Assembly (NCBI GenBank): GCA_900768995.1
Contig: CAAGEZ010000030.1
Span: 1 to 64,000, forward strand
Reading direction: 5' to 3'
Length of the DNA stretch: 64,000 nucleotides
Source: Oscillospiraceae bacterium
GTDB taxonomy: Bacteria > Bacillota > Clostridia > Oscillospirales > Ruminococcaceae
Each line of letters begins with the position of its first letter. The first letter of the stretch is position 1. Positions 51,461 to 60,421 of the stretch are shown here, in pieces. Made by a program: the position numbers and the translations under genes. Below the pieces are notes generated by a model, which did no database searches, had not been told where the DNA came from, and saw nothing but the letters and a program-made list of their open reading frames with translations.

Positions 51461-53374
51461 TTATTCTATTGTTATATCGTCAAGCTCCTTTAGCCACAGA
51501 GCCGCCGAAGCGTCTGAGGGCATTCTCCAGTCACCACGGGGGGAAAGTGTGACAGAGCCAACCTTGGGGCCGTCGGGGAGACAGGAGCGCTTGAACTGCT
51601 GGCTGAAAAATCTTCTTGTAAATGTCCTGAGCCATTTGAGAATGACTTCATCGGCATATGTGCCCGCAAAGGCGGTCTTTGCGATACGGAAAATTTTCTT
51701 TGGGGAAAATCCGCAGCGGACTGTATAATAAAGGAAGAAATCGTGAAGCTCATATGGGCCTACGATATCCTCGGTCTTTTGCGAAATCGTTCCGTCCTCG
51801 GCAGGGGGAAGAAGCTCGGGGGAAACGGGGGTGTCAAGGATATCTTTCAGGACCTCCGAAAGCTGTCCCTCATTCCTGTCGGCTTCATATGAAACAAGGT
51901 GGCGGACAAGGGTCTTGGGTATGGAGCAGTTAACGCCGTACATCGACATATGGTCGCCGTTGTAGGTCGCCCAGCCGAGAGCCAGCTCGGAAAGGTCGCC
52001 TGTTCCGATAACGATGCCCCCTGTCATATTGGCAATGTCCATAATCACCTGTGTGCGCTCACGTGCCTGTCCGTTTTCGTAGGATACATCGTGAACGTCC
52101 TCGCTCTGACCGATGTCCTTAAAATGCTGACGGACAGAGGCGGAAATGTCTATCTCACGGATAGATGCACCATATGCCTCAGCAAGGATAAGAGCGTTGC
52201 TCTTAGTACGCTTGGTTGTGCCGAAGCAGGGCATTGTTACGGCGATTATGCCCTTTCTGTCAAGGGAGAGCATATCGAAAGCGTGAACGGTGACGATAAG
52301 GGCGAGGGTGGAGTCAAGACCGCCCGAAAGACCGATAACGGCGGTCTTTCCGTTGATGTGTCTCAGACGTGTGGCAAGACCTGTTGCCTGCATAGTGAGT
52401 ATCTCCTCACAGCGTGCGGCAAGGTCATTTCTGTCGGCGGGCACGAATGGCATAGGTGCAAAATGTCTGCCAAGCTTTATATCGGGGATTTTCAGCTTGA
52501 AATATCTTTCATTTCCTGCATTTTCGGTATGGGGATATGTGGACATTCTGCGGCGCTCTGCGGAAAGTCTTTCAAGGTCGATGTCGCCGTAGATAATGCC
52601 CCCCTCAAATGGCTTGCTTTCGGTGATACGGCTGCCGTTTTCGCAGATAATGCTGTGACCCGAGAAAATCATATCCTGAGTGGATTCGCCGAAGCCGCAG
52701 TCGGTGTAAACATATCCGCAGACAAGCTTTGCGCTCTGCATCTCCACAAGCTTTCGGCGGTATTCCTTTTTGCCTATGACCTCATCGGAGGCGGAGGGGT
52801 TGCAGATAATAAGTGCACCCCTTTTCGCAAGCTCATCGGAGGGCGATGAGGGCACCCACAGATCCTCGCATATCTCAACGCCGAAAACAAAGTCGGGGTC
52901 ATCGTATGAAGCAAATGTCATATTGCCCATAACGGTGTTGAAGCGGATAACGGGAACGGTCTCAAAGCCCTTGTCCCAAGGGGTGAAATGGCGTGCCTCG
53001 TAAAATTCCGAATAATTTGGGATATTTGTCTTTGGCACAAATCCTAGCACCCTGCCGTTCAGACACACGGCGGCACAGTTATAAAGCTTTCCCGAGTAGG
53101 AGAGGGGAAGCCCTGCGATGAAGATGATGTCGGTGTCCTTTGTCTCTTCAAGGATATGGAGCAGGGCATTCTCAGCACCGTCAAGGAGCACCTTTGAGAG
53201 AAAAAGGTCGCCGCAGGTATAGCCTGTTATGCACAGCTCAGGGAGGGTGAGGAGCGAGCATTCATTCGCCGCCGCTTCCTTTACTGCTTTTATAATTTCT
53301 TCTGCGTTGTATGCGCAGTCTGCGACTCTGAGGTCTGGCACTGCACAGCCGCATCTGATAAATCCGTCTTTCAA
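51461..53374 (-). CDS. nadE: Glutamine-dependent NAD+ synthetase
   Basis: A 637-residue two-domain enzyme making NAD+ from deamido-NAD, ATP and glutamine. The N-terminal nitrilase-fold glutaminase has its catalytic triad in LPELCITGYT (Glu46), VPKTNIPNYSEFYE (Lys) and GVEICEDLW (Cys). The C-terminal synthetase has the pyrophosphatase loop IGLSGGLDSTLA. The length matches bacterial glutamine-dependent forms. The start is a TTG, with GAAAGGA eight to nine bases upstream and no nearby in-frame ATG. Confidence 0.96.
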   Translation of the reverse strand: MKDGFIRCGCAVPDLRVADCAYNAEEIIKAVKEAAANECSLLTLPELCITGYTCGDLFLSKVLLDGAENALLHILEETKDTDIIFIAGLPLSYSGKLYNCAAVCLNGRVLGFVPKTNIPNYSEFYEARHFTPWDKGFETVPVIRFNTVMGNMTFASYDDPDFVFGVEICEDLWVPSSPSDELAKRGALIICNPSASDEVIGKKEYRRKLVEMQSAKLVCGYVYTDCGFGESTQDMIFSGHSIICENGSRITESKPFEGGIIYGDIDLERLSAERRRMSTYPHTENAGNERYFKLKIPDIKLGRHFAPMPFVPADRNDLAARCEEILTMQATGLATRLRHINGKTAVIGLSGGLDSTLALIVTVHAFDMLSLDRKGIIAVTMPCFGTTKRTKSNALILAEAYGASIREIDISASVRQHFKDIGQSEDVHDVSYENGQARERTQVIMDIANMTGGIVIGTGDLSELALGWATYNGDHMSMYGVNCSIPKTLVRHLVSYEADRNEGQLSEVLKDILDTPVSPELLPPAEDGTISQKTEDIVGPYELHDFFLYYTVRCGFSPKKIFRIAKTAFAGTYADEVILKWLRTFTRRFFSQQFKRSCLPDGPKVGSVTLSPRGDWRMPSDASAALWLKELDDITIE

Positions 53375-53509
53375 GATTATCGTCCTTTCAATATAAGACT
53401 AAACAGCATATTATCTGTGAATATAATTATACATATTAATTTTAACCCACCTAACTTATAAATGTATTGCCTGATTGTAATATATTTATGAATAATTATG
53501 AAGAAAACC

Positions 53510-53538
53510 TTGATTTATATGGGAGACTATGGTATAAT
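53510..53538 (+). promoter_or_regulatory. Promoter of the yicC-to-fmt gene block
   Basis: TTGATT (53510-53515), a 17-bp spacer and TATAAT (53533-53538). The leader of about 100 bases contains a short CGGGA/TCCCG hairpin just before the yicC ribosome-binding site. Confidence 0.82.
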
Positions 53539-53642
53539 AAAATAAGCTATGGCAAAGCATACGCAGGCTGCGGACGGATTTGCCGTTGCATTATCCGACA
53601 ACTTCGATTTCGGGAGTATTTTCCCGATGAAAGGAACCCATT

Positions 53643-54521
53643 ATGATAAAAAGTATGACAGGCTTCGGCAGAGCCGAGCAGATCATCGACGGCAGAGATA
53701 TCATCGTTGAGATACGCTCTGTAAATCACCGCTACTATGAATTTTCCGCCAGAGTTCCCAGAGCCTACGGATATATTGAGGAAAAACTCAAAAGCTTCCT
53801 TAACGGCAGGATATCAAGGGGCAAGGTGGAGGTAAGCGTGTCCATTGCCGCTGTGGAAGCTGCGGATACTCTTATCGAGATAAACAAGGCTGTGGCAAAG
53901 GGCTATGTTGATGCTCTGCGCAGCGTGGGCGAGGAGCTTGGTCTTGCAGATGACCTGACATTATCCCAGCTCGTAAGGCTCCCCGACATATTCACCGTGA
54001 GAAAGACTGCCGATGACGAGGAGCAGATATGGAACAGCGTAAAAGCCGTTGCGGACGAAGCCGTTTCAAAGTTTATCTCTATGCGTGAGGCAGAGGGACT
54101 TAAGATGAAAGAGGACGTTCTCGAACGTGCCGACATCATCGAAAGGCTTGTGGACGAGGTGGAGAGACTTTCCCCCATATCCGCCGAGAATTACCGCAGC
54201 AAGCTGTATTCAAGGCTCTGCGAGGTGCTTGCTGACAAGAACATCGACGAGCAGAGGATAGTTACCGAAGCTGCCATTTTTGCGGACAAGACCGCCGTTG
54301 CGGAGGAGACTGTAAGGCTCAAGAGCCATATCCGTCAGCTGAGGGATATGCTTGCCCTTGATGAGCCTGTGGGCAGAAAGCTTGATTTCCTCATTCAGGA
54401 ATTTAACCGTGAAGCCAACACTATCGGTTCAAAGGCACAGGATATAGCTGTTACAAAGATAGTGGTCGATCTCAAGTCCGAGATTGAGAAGATAAGAGAG
54501 CAGATACAGAATATCGAATAA
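53643..54521 (+). CDS. yicC: YicC/YloC-family endoribonuclease
   Basis: A 292-residue protein starting with the family hallmark MIKSMTGFGRAE and SVNHRYYEFSARVP. It ends with GRKLDFLIQEFNREANTIGSKA and the acidic-helix C-terminus. E. coli YicC and B. subtilis YloC act as endoribonucleases. Its position just before remA, gmk and rpoZ is strongly conserved in Firmicutes. Confidence 0.95.
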   Translation: MIKSMTGFGRAEQIIDGRDIIVEIRSVNHRYYEFSARVPRAYGYIEEKLKSFLNGRISRGKVEVSVSIAAVEAADTLIEINKAVAKGYVDALRSVGEELGLADDLTLSQLVRLPDIFTVRKTADDEEQIWNSVKAVADEAVSKFISMREAEGLKMKEDVLERADIIERLVDEVERLSPISAENYRSKLYSRLCEVLADKNIDEQRIVTEAAIFADKTAVAEETVRLKSHIRQLRDMLALDEPVGRKLDFLIQEFNREANTIGSKAQDIAVTKIVVDLKSEIEKIREQIQNIE

Positions 54522-54533
54522 GGAGACATTTTT

Positions 54534-54803
54534 ATGCAGCTTATTCCTATCGGCTACGGCAATGCAGTTTCGGCAGAGCGGCTTATCGCAGTGGTAAGCC
54601 CCGAATCTGCGCCTATAAAAAGAATAGTGCAGGACGCAAGGGACAGAGGTATGCTCATTGATGCCACCTACGGCAGAAAGACGAAATCTGTTCTTGTAAT
54701 GGACAGCGATCACGTTATCCTGTCGGCAGTCCTGCCCTCATCTATTGCAGGCCGTGCGGAGGATATACCACAGGCTGCGGAAGATGAAAATAAGAGTGAA
54801 TAA
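54534..54803 (+). CDS. remA: RemA-family regulator (DUF370)
   Basis: An 89-residue small DNA-binding protein of the RemA family. It has the typical IPIGYGNAVSAERLIAVV start, SAPIKRIVQDARDRGMLIDAT and GRKTKSVLVMDSDHVILSA. In B. subtilis RemA activates biofilm-matrix and osmoprotection genes; in Clostridia its targets are unknown. It lies 12 bases after yicC and 24 before gmk, the usual order. Confidence 0.94.
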   Translation: MQLIPIGYGNAVSAERLIAVVSPESAPIKRIVQDARDRGMLIDATYGRKTKSVLVMDSDHVILSAVLPSSIAGRAEDIPQAAEDENKSE

Positions 54804-54827
54804 CGCTCTGAAAGGATTGATATAAAT

Positions 54828-55430
54828 ATGTCAAAGGGACTTCTTATCGTTGTTTCCGCCCCCTCGGGCTGCGGAAAGGGAACGCTTCTTGCGGAGGTTC
54901 TGAAAAATGATAATTTTTACTACTCCGTCTCGGCGACCACCCGTGCGCCCAGAGAGGGAGAGGTAAACGGAGTGAACTACCACTTCACCTCAAAGGAGGA
55001 TTTTGAAAAGCTCATCGCTTCGGGCGGAGTTCTGGAGTATGCACAGTACTGCGGCAACTATTACGGAACTCCCCGAAAGGCTGTTGAGGATAAGCTTGCC
55101 GAGGGCAGGGACGTTATCCTTGAAATTGAGGTGCAGGGTGCTATGAAGATAAAGCAGAGCTGTCCCGAGGCTGTGTTCGTGTTTATCCTGCCCCCATCTG
55201 TGGAGACGCTTAAGGAAAGGCTTGAAAAGCGAGGAACGGAGACTGCCGACGTTATCGCCAAGCGTGTTGCCGAGGCAAGGGGCGAGATAGAAAAGGCTTA
55301 CAATTACGATTATGTTATCGTAAATGATGACCTTGACACCGCCGTTTCGGAGTTTATCAAAGCTGTTGAAGCCGAAAAGCTTACGGTCAAGCGCTCAAAA
55401 GACCTTATCGACAGTGTTCTGGGAAAATAA
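54828..55430 (+). CDS. gmk: Guanylate kinase
   Basis: A 200-residue kinase phosphorylating GMP to GDP. The P-loop is SAPSGCGKGTLL (11-22). The GMP-binding region includes TTRAPREGEVNGVNYHF and LEYAQYCGNYYGTP. The length matches the family. It belongs to the yicC-remA-gmk-rpoZ block. Confidence 0.97.
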   Translation: MSKGLLIVVSAPSGCGKGTLLAEVLKNDNFYYSVSATTRAPREGEVNGVNYHFTSKEDFEKLIASGGVLEYAQYCGNYYGTPRKAVEDKLAEGRDVILEIEVQGAMKIKQSCPEAVFVFILPPSVETLKERLEKRGTETADVIAKRVAEARGEIEKAYNYDYVIVNDDLDTAVSEFIKAVEAEKLTVKRSKDLIDSVLGK

Positions 55431-55437
55431 ATCACAG

Positions 55438-55466
55438 TTGCAATTTTCATAAAAATATGCTATAAT
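55438..55466 (+). promoter_or_regulatory. Internal promoter before rpoZ
   Basis: TTGCAA (55438-55443), a 17-bp spacer, and TATAAT (55461-55466) with an extended -10 TG, 33 bp before the rpoZ start. It has the same hexamers and TGC as the gdhA promoter. Confidence 0.8.
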
Positions 55467-55499
55467 ATAAAAATACGTTTTTAAAAGGAGTTTTGCGTT

Positions 55500-55730
55500 A
55501 TGTTAAGACCTGCTATGAATCAGATCGCTACCCACGGCGAAAGCTATTATTCCATCGTTACCGGCATTGCAAAGCGTGCAAGAGAGATCGCTGATGAGCT
55601 TTCCGAGAAGAATATGACACTTGAGGAAAAGCCTGTAAAGACCGCTGTTGACGAGTTTGCGGCAAGAAAGTTCATCATCGTTGAGGATCCCTCCGTAAAG
55701 CCCGGCAAGTCCACCGAGGGAACATACTGA
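55500..55730 (+). CDS. rpoZ: RNA polymerase omega subunit
   Basis: A 76-residue omega subunit that helps assemble beta-prime. It has the short MLRPAMNQI start, ESYYSIVTGIAKRAREIADE and the VKTAVDEFAARKFIIVED segment of the conserved core. It lies between gmk and priA, as usual, behind its own promoter. Confidence 0.93.
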   Translation: MLRPAMNQIATHGESYYSIVTGIAKRAREIADELSEKNMTLEEKPVKTAVDEFAARKFIIVEDPSVKPGKSTEGTY

Positions 55731-55737
55731 TAAAACA

Positions 55738-58170
55738 GTGAACGGTTTATCTGTCCGTGTTGGCGTGAGCGGCACTTCCTTTGCTTTCGATCAGGCTTAC
55801 AGCTACAGTGTTCCCGCAGAGCTTGCGGATAAGGCTGTCTGCGGTTCAAGGGTCATCGTGCCCTTCGGACGCTCCGACAGGCGCAGGGTGGGCATTATCG
55901 TTGAGGTATGCCCCGACACCGAGGACATCGGAAAGCTGAAGGCGGTAAGCTCCGTGGTGGACAAAACGCCTATTATCGGCAATGAACAGCTGAGGCTGCT
56001 TTTATGGCTCAGGGAAACAGTTTTCTGCACCTATTACGAGGCGTTCAGGACTCTTATCCCCCCTGGGCTTGGCGTAAGCTTTGTTCAGAAATACAGGCTT
56101 TCACAGAAAAAGCCCAAAAAGGGCGAGCTGTCCGAAAAGGCTATGGGGCTGTATCTTTCGGCTTCCGAGACCGATGACGGCGGCGAGCTTGCTATGATGA
56201 TCTCCGAGGACGGCAGGTCTGCTGCCGAGCTGATGGAAAAAGGCTTTCTCGAAGAGACAGACCTTGCAAAGCAGAGGGTGCGTGACGATACGGTAAGTAT
56301 GGTAAGGCTCACCCCTGAGTATTCCGAAAGGGATATAAAGCTCACTCCCAAGCAGAAGGCTGCGGCGGAGGTACTGCTGCGTGAGGGCTGTGCATCGGTG
56401 AGGGAGCTTTGCTATATGTGCGGCTGCACGGCTCAGGTAGTCAAAAATATGGTGAAGAGCGGGGCGGCAGAGCTTTTTGATTATGAAGTTCTGAAAGCTC
56501 CCGAGACCGCTGAGCGGGACAATGTTGATGATATCACGCTGAACCGTTATCAGCAGAATGCTTTTGACGGTATTTCCCGTATGATAGATGAGCACAAGCC
56601 TGCTTCGGCACTGCTTTTCGGTGTTACGGGCAGTGGTAAGACACCTGTTTTTGCAAAGCTCATCGACCACACATTGAAATCGGGAAGAAATGTCATTATG
56701 CTCATTCCCGAAATATCCCTGACCCCGCAGACGTTAAACCGTTTCCGCAGACTTTTCGGGGAAACGGTGGCGGTGCTCCACAGTGGACTTTCTCTTTCGA
56801 TGAGGTCAAATGAGTATAAGCGTGTGAAGTCGGGTCAGTGCAGGATAGTTGTAGGTACGAGAAGCGCTGTGTTTGCCCCCCTTGACAATATCGGTCTTAT
56901 TATTATGGACGAGGAGGGGGAGCGGACTTACAAATCCGAATCAAGCCCCAGATATCACGCAAAGGACGCTGCGGCGCAGAGATGCTTATATCACAATGCT
57001 GTGCTGCTCACAGCTTCGGCGACACCGTCTATCGAAAGCTATTACAGCGCTCAGAAGGGCAGGACAAAGCTTTTTGTAATGCCAGAAAGATACAGTGCCG
57101 ACCCCAACGAAAAGGCGGCAATGCCCAAGGCTGAGATAATCGATATGACAGGCAGCGGGCGGGTGTTGAGCGAGGAGCTTGTAAGCGGCATAAACGACAA
57201 TCTCCGAAAAGGGGAGCAGTCGATACTGCTTCTCAACCGCAGAGGTTATCACACGTTCATAACCTGCAGCGAGTGTAAGGAACCCGTGTCCTGCCCAAAT
57301 TGCAGCATACCCCTGACCTATCATAAGATAAACAACCGCCTTATCTGCCACTACTGCGGCTACAGTCAGGATTACACCGACAGATGCCCCAAATGCGGCA
57401 GCTCAAAGCTGAGACTTACGGGTATGGGCACCCAGCGTCTGGAGGACGAGCTTGCGGAATTTTTTCCAAGCGCAAAGATACTCAGAATGGACGCTGACAC
57501 CACCTATTCCCGATATGCCTATGACAAGCGGTTCACGGCTTTTGGAAACGGCGAGTATGACATTATGGTGGGCACTCAGATGATAGCAAAGGGTCTTGAT
57601 TTCCCGAATGTCACCCTTGTTGGCGTGCTGAATGCGGACAAGTCCCTTTATTCGGGAGACTTCCGAAGCTATGAGCGGACGTTTTCACTTATCACGCAGG
57701 TGGTGGGACGAAGCGGACGTGGAAATTCAAGGGGACGGGCGATAATCCAGACCTATGCCCCCGACCATTACGTCATAAACCTTGCCGCACAGCAGAATTA
57801 CACTGCTTTTTACGAGCAGGAGATAGCGATGCGGCGGGCACTTATCTATCCGCCGTTCTGCGACATCTGCGCAGTGGGATTTTCGGGGGAAGATGACGGG
57901 AAAACATCATCTGCTGCCGATATTTTTGCGGAAAAGATAGCCGAGAGGATAAAAGAACTGCCCGAAAAAATGCCCGTGAGAGTTCTCGGACCCTCGAAAT
58001 GCGTTTTTGAAAAAATAAACGGTAAATTCAGATACCGTATTATAATAAAATGCCGCAACAACGCTTCTTTCAGGAGCTTCATCAGCGGCATAAGGACGGA
58101 CACCGCCAAGCTCCCAGAATTTCGTGGGATATCGGTGTACATTGATATGAACGGCGATATATCACTGTAA
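55738..58170 (+). CDS. priA: Primosomal protein N' (PriA helicase)
   Basis: An 810-residue 3'-5' DNA helicase that restarts stalled replication forks. A 3'-DNA-binding domain (about 1-105) precedes the helicase core with Walker A GVTGSGKT (GSGK at 298-301). A zinc domain has eight cysteines (CSECKEPVSCPNC ... CHYCG ... CPKCGSS, about 510-560), and helicase lobe 2 carries QVVGRSGRG. The Walker B box reads DEEG (391-394) where PriA normally has DEEH. The start is a GTG with only a distant GAGGG, so initiation may depend on rpoZ translation 7 bases upstream. Confidence 0.95.
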   Translation: MNGLSVRVGVSGTSFAFDQAYSYSVPAELADKAVCGSRVIVPFGRSDRRRVGIIVEVCPDTEDIGKLKAVSSVVDKTPIIGNEQLRLLLWLRETVFCTYYEAFRTLIPPGLGVSFVQKYRLSQKKPKKGELSEKAMGLYLSASETDDGGELAMMISEDGRSAAELMEKGFLEETDLAKQRVRDDTVSMVRLTPEYSERDIKLTPKQKAAAEVLLREGCASVRELCYMCGCTAQVVKNMVKSGAAELFDYEVLKAPETAERDNVDDITLNRYQQNAFDGISRMIDEHKPASALLFGVTGSGKTPVFAKLIDHTLKSGRNVIMLIPEISLTPQTLNRFRRLFGETVAVLHSGLSLSMRSNEYKRVKSGQCRIVVGTRSAVFAPLDNIGLIIMDEEGERTYKSESSPRYHAKDAAAQRCLYHNAVLLTASATPSIESYYSAQKGRTKLFVMPERYSADPNEKAAMPKAEIIDMTGSGRVLSEELVSGINDNLRKGEQSILLLNRRGYHTFITCSECKEPVSCPNCSIPLTYHKINNRLICHYCGYSQDYTDRCPKCGSSKLRLTGMGTQRLEDELAEFFPSAKILRMDADTTYSRYAYDKRFTAFGNGEYDIMVGTQMIAKGLDFPNVTLVGVLNADKSLYSGDFRSYERTFSLITQVVGRSGRGNSRGRAIIQTYAPDHYVINLAAQQNYTAFYEQEIAMRRALIYPPFCDICAVGFSGEDDGKTSSAADIFAEKIAERIKELPEKMPVRVLGPSKCVFEKINGKFRYRIIIKCRNNASFRSFISGIRTDTAKLPEFRGISVYIDMNGDISL

Positions 58171-58202
58171 ACAGTGATTATCGCTGTAAACAGCAATAAT
58201 CG
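58165..58202 (+). repeat. 19-bp tandem repeat before def
   Basis: Two adjacent 19-base units beginning CTGTAAACAG and ending ATCG, differing at three positions, span the priA stop codon. A TATAAT (58204-58209) follows at once, so the repeat may be part of a promoter/operator for def. No good -35 is visible. Confidence 0.5.
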
Positions 58203-58237
58203 CTATAATGTAATAATTTCAGAAAGGGATAATTTTA

Positions 58238-58762
58238 ATGGCACTTCGCAATATATATATTGACGGCGACCCCATTCTCAGAAAAAAATGCAGACCTGTT
58301 GAAAAATTTGACGAAAAGCTTCATATTCTCCTTGACGATATGCACGAAACTCTTGACAAGGCAGAGGGTGTCGGTCTTGCAGGCCCTCAGGTGGGAATGT
58401 GCAGACGTATATTCATAATGCACCTTGAAGACCCCGAGACTCAGCAGATGAGAAAAATCGAGGCTATAAACCCCGAAATAAAGGAGCAGAGCGGCAAGCA
58501 GCGTGTTATGGAGGGCTGCCTTTCCTGCCCCGACAAATGGGGATATGTTACCCGCCCCAAGCACGTTGTTTTAAAGGCTCAGGACAGAGACGGCAACTGG
58601 TATGAGGAGAGCTTCGAGGACCTTGGCGCTCAGTGCGTATGCCACGAGAACGCTCATCTTGACGGTCAGCTCTTCACCGATGTGGTGGAGGAATTTGTCC
58701 GCCCTGAGGACGTTCAGGAGCGTGGGAGCAAAAAGGTAAAGGTCAAAAAGGCTCGCAGATAA
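58238..58762 (+). CDS. def: Peptide deformylase
   Basis: A 174-residue metalloprotease removing the formyl group from nascent proteins. Motif 1 is GVGLAGPQVG, motif 2 EGCLSCP (metal-binding Cys), and motif 3 CHENAHLDG with the HExxH zinc site. The more usual motif 3 is HExDH; here the fourth position is Ala. A basic C-terminal tail (KKVKVKKARR) is present. It is followed by fmt, the enzyme making the formyl-Met-tRNA whose product it processes. Confidence 0.95.
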   Translation: MALRNIYIDGDPILRKKCRPVEKFDEKLHILLDDMHETLDKAEGVGLAGPQVGMCRRIFIMHLEDPETQQMRKIEAINPEIKEQSGKQRVMEGCLSCPDKWGYVTRPKHVVLKAQDRDGNWYEESFEDLGAQCVCHENAHLDGQLFTDVVEEFVRPEDVQERGSKKVKVKKARR

Positions 58763-58789
58763 GCCGCTTTCGGAAAGGAGCAGTGCATA

Positions 58790-59707
58790 ATGGATATTGT
58801 TTTTATGGGTACTCCCGATTTTGCCGTTCCCTGTCTCAGGGCGCTTGTTGAAAGCGGCGAAAATATCAAGGCTGTGTTCACTCAGCCCGACAAGCCCAAG
58901 GGAAGAGGCTACAAGCTTACCCCGCCTCCCGTCAAGGAATATGCGGTGTCACAAAATATCCCCGTGTATCAGCCTGTGAGTATGAAAAAGGGCGAGGACG
59001 CCGATAATGCATATGAGCTTTTGAAAGAGCTTGATCCCGACCTTATCGTGGTTGTGGCATACGGTCAGATCCTGCCCAAAAGGATACTCGATATCCCAAA
59101 GACATACTGCATAAATATCCACGCTTCGCTGCTTCCGAGATACAGAGGTGCAGGGCCTATCCAGTGGTGCATACTTGACGGAGAAAAGGTCACAGGCGTT
59201 ACCTCTATGATAATGGCTGAGGGACTTGACACGGGAGATATGCTCATAAAGGATTCTCTTGAAATAGGCGAGAACGAGACTGCCGACGAGCTTCACGACA
59301 GGCTATCCGAGCTTGGCGCAAAGGTGCTCCTTGACACGGTAAAGGCGATAAAGTCGGGAGACATTCACCCCGAAAAGCAGGACGACAGCTTGTCAAACTA
59401 TGCTCCGAGACTTACCAAGGAGCTTTGCCCCATTGATTTTACAAAGACCGCCAAGGAGATTCACGATCAGATCAGAGGACTTTCCTCCTGGCCCTGTGCG
59501 GTGGCGAATGTGGCAGGCAGAAAGCTCAAAATTTACCGCAGCGAGCTTGACGGCATTCATCACGGCGGCTCTGCGGGAGATATATGCGATAAGGATAAAT
59601 TCACCGTTGTTTGCGGTGACGGCTTCGGCATCACCTTTACCGAGGTGCAGGCAGAGGGCGGAAAGAGAATGAAAACAGCCGATTACCTGAGAGGAAATAA
59701 GCTTTAA
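58790..59707 (+). CDS. fmt: Methionyl-tRNA formyltransferase
   Basis: A 305-residue enzyme using 10-formyl-tetrahydrofolate to formylate initiator Met-tRNA. It starts IVFMGTPDFAVPCL and carries the formyltransferase signature around INIHASLLPRYRGAGPIQW, plus the C-terminal OB-like domain from about 205. It lies 27 bases after def in the standard def-fmt pair. Confidence 0.97.
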   Translation: MDIVFMGTPDFAVPCLRALVESGENIKAVFTQPDKPKGRGYKLTPPPVKEYAVSQNIPVYQPVSMKKGEDADNAYELLKELDPDLIVVVAYGQILPKRILDIPKTYCINIHASLLPRYRGAGPIQWCILDGEKVTGVTSMIMAEGLDTGDMLIKDSLEIGENETADELHDRLSELGAKVLLDTVKAIKSGDIHPEKQDDSLSNYAPRLTKELCPIDFTKTAKEIHDQIRGLSSWPCAVANVAGRKLKIYRSELDGIHHGGSAGDICDKDKFTVVCGDGFGITFTEVQAEGGKRMKTADYLRGNKL

Positions 59708-59719
59708 GGAGAGATTTTT

Positions 59720-60400
59720 ATGTACTGGGACAGCACTATAATCATTCTTATTCCTGCGATAATTTTCAGTATCGCTGCGCAGATAATGGTAAAATCCGCA
59801 TTCTCAAAATACAGCAAGGTCAGAAACAGCAGAGGGCTTACGGGTGCCGACGCTGCCCGTGAGATACTTGACAGAAATGGTCTGTCAAATGTCCGCATCG
59901 AGCACATAAGCGGCAGTCTTACCGACCATTATGACCCGAAAGCTAATGTTATCCGCCTTTCAGACGATGTTTACGGCAGTGCCACTGTTGCGGCTGTGGG
60001 CGTTGCGGCTCACGAGGCAGGCCACGCAGTTCAGTATGCCGAGGGGTACTATCCCATTAAGATAAGAAACGCTATAATCCCCGTTACACGCTTCGGTTCG
60101 AGCCTTTCCACGCCCCTTGTTATCCTCGGACTTGTGCTGTCATGGGATTTCCTTATCACTGCGGGAATACTTCTTTTCTGTGCGGTGGTGCTTTTTCAGG
60201 CGATAACGCTGCCCGTTGAGTTCAATGCCAGCGGCAGGGCGCTGAAAACTCTCCGCTCTTCACATTTCCTTGAAGATGATGAGATGAAGGGCGCAAGAAG
60301 TGTGCTTACGGCTGCGGCTATGACATATGTTGCGGCAATGCTTTCCGCACTTCTCAGCCTTGTGCGTCTGCTCGTTATTTCAGGCAGACGAAGAAGATAA
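59720..60400 (+). CDS. YugP-type membrane zinc metallopeptidase
   Basis: A 226-residue neutral zinc metallopeptidase family protein (YugP). An N-terminal helix (about 5-25) is followed by the zinc motif AAHEAGHAVQYAEGYYPIKIR, with further hydrophobic segments at about 128-160 and 195-218. Family members sit between fmt and rsmB in many Clostridia. The substrate is not established. Confidence 0.92.
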   Translation: MYWDSTIIILIPAIIFSIAAQIMVKSAFSKYSKVRNSRGLTGADAAREILDRNGLSNVRIEHISGSLTDHYDPKANVIRLSDDVYGSATVAAVGVAAHEAGHAVQYAEGYYPIKIRNAIIPVTRFGSSLSTPLVILGLVLSWDFLITAGILLFCAVVLFQAITLPVEFNASGRALKTLRSSHFLEDDEMKGARSVLTAAAMTYVAAMLSALLSLVRLLVISGRRRR

Positions 60401-60421
60401 TTTGAATTTTGGAGTGATCTT

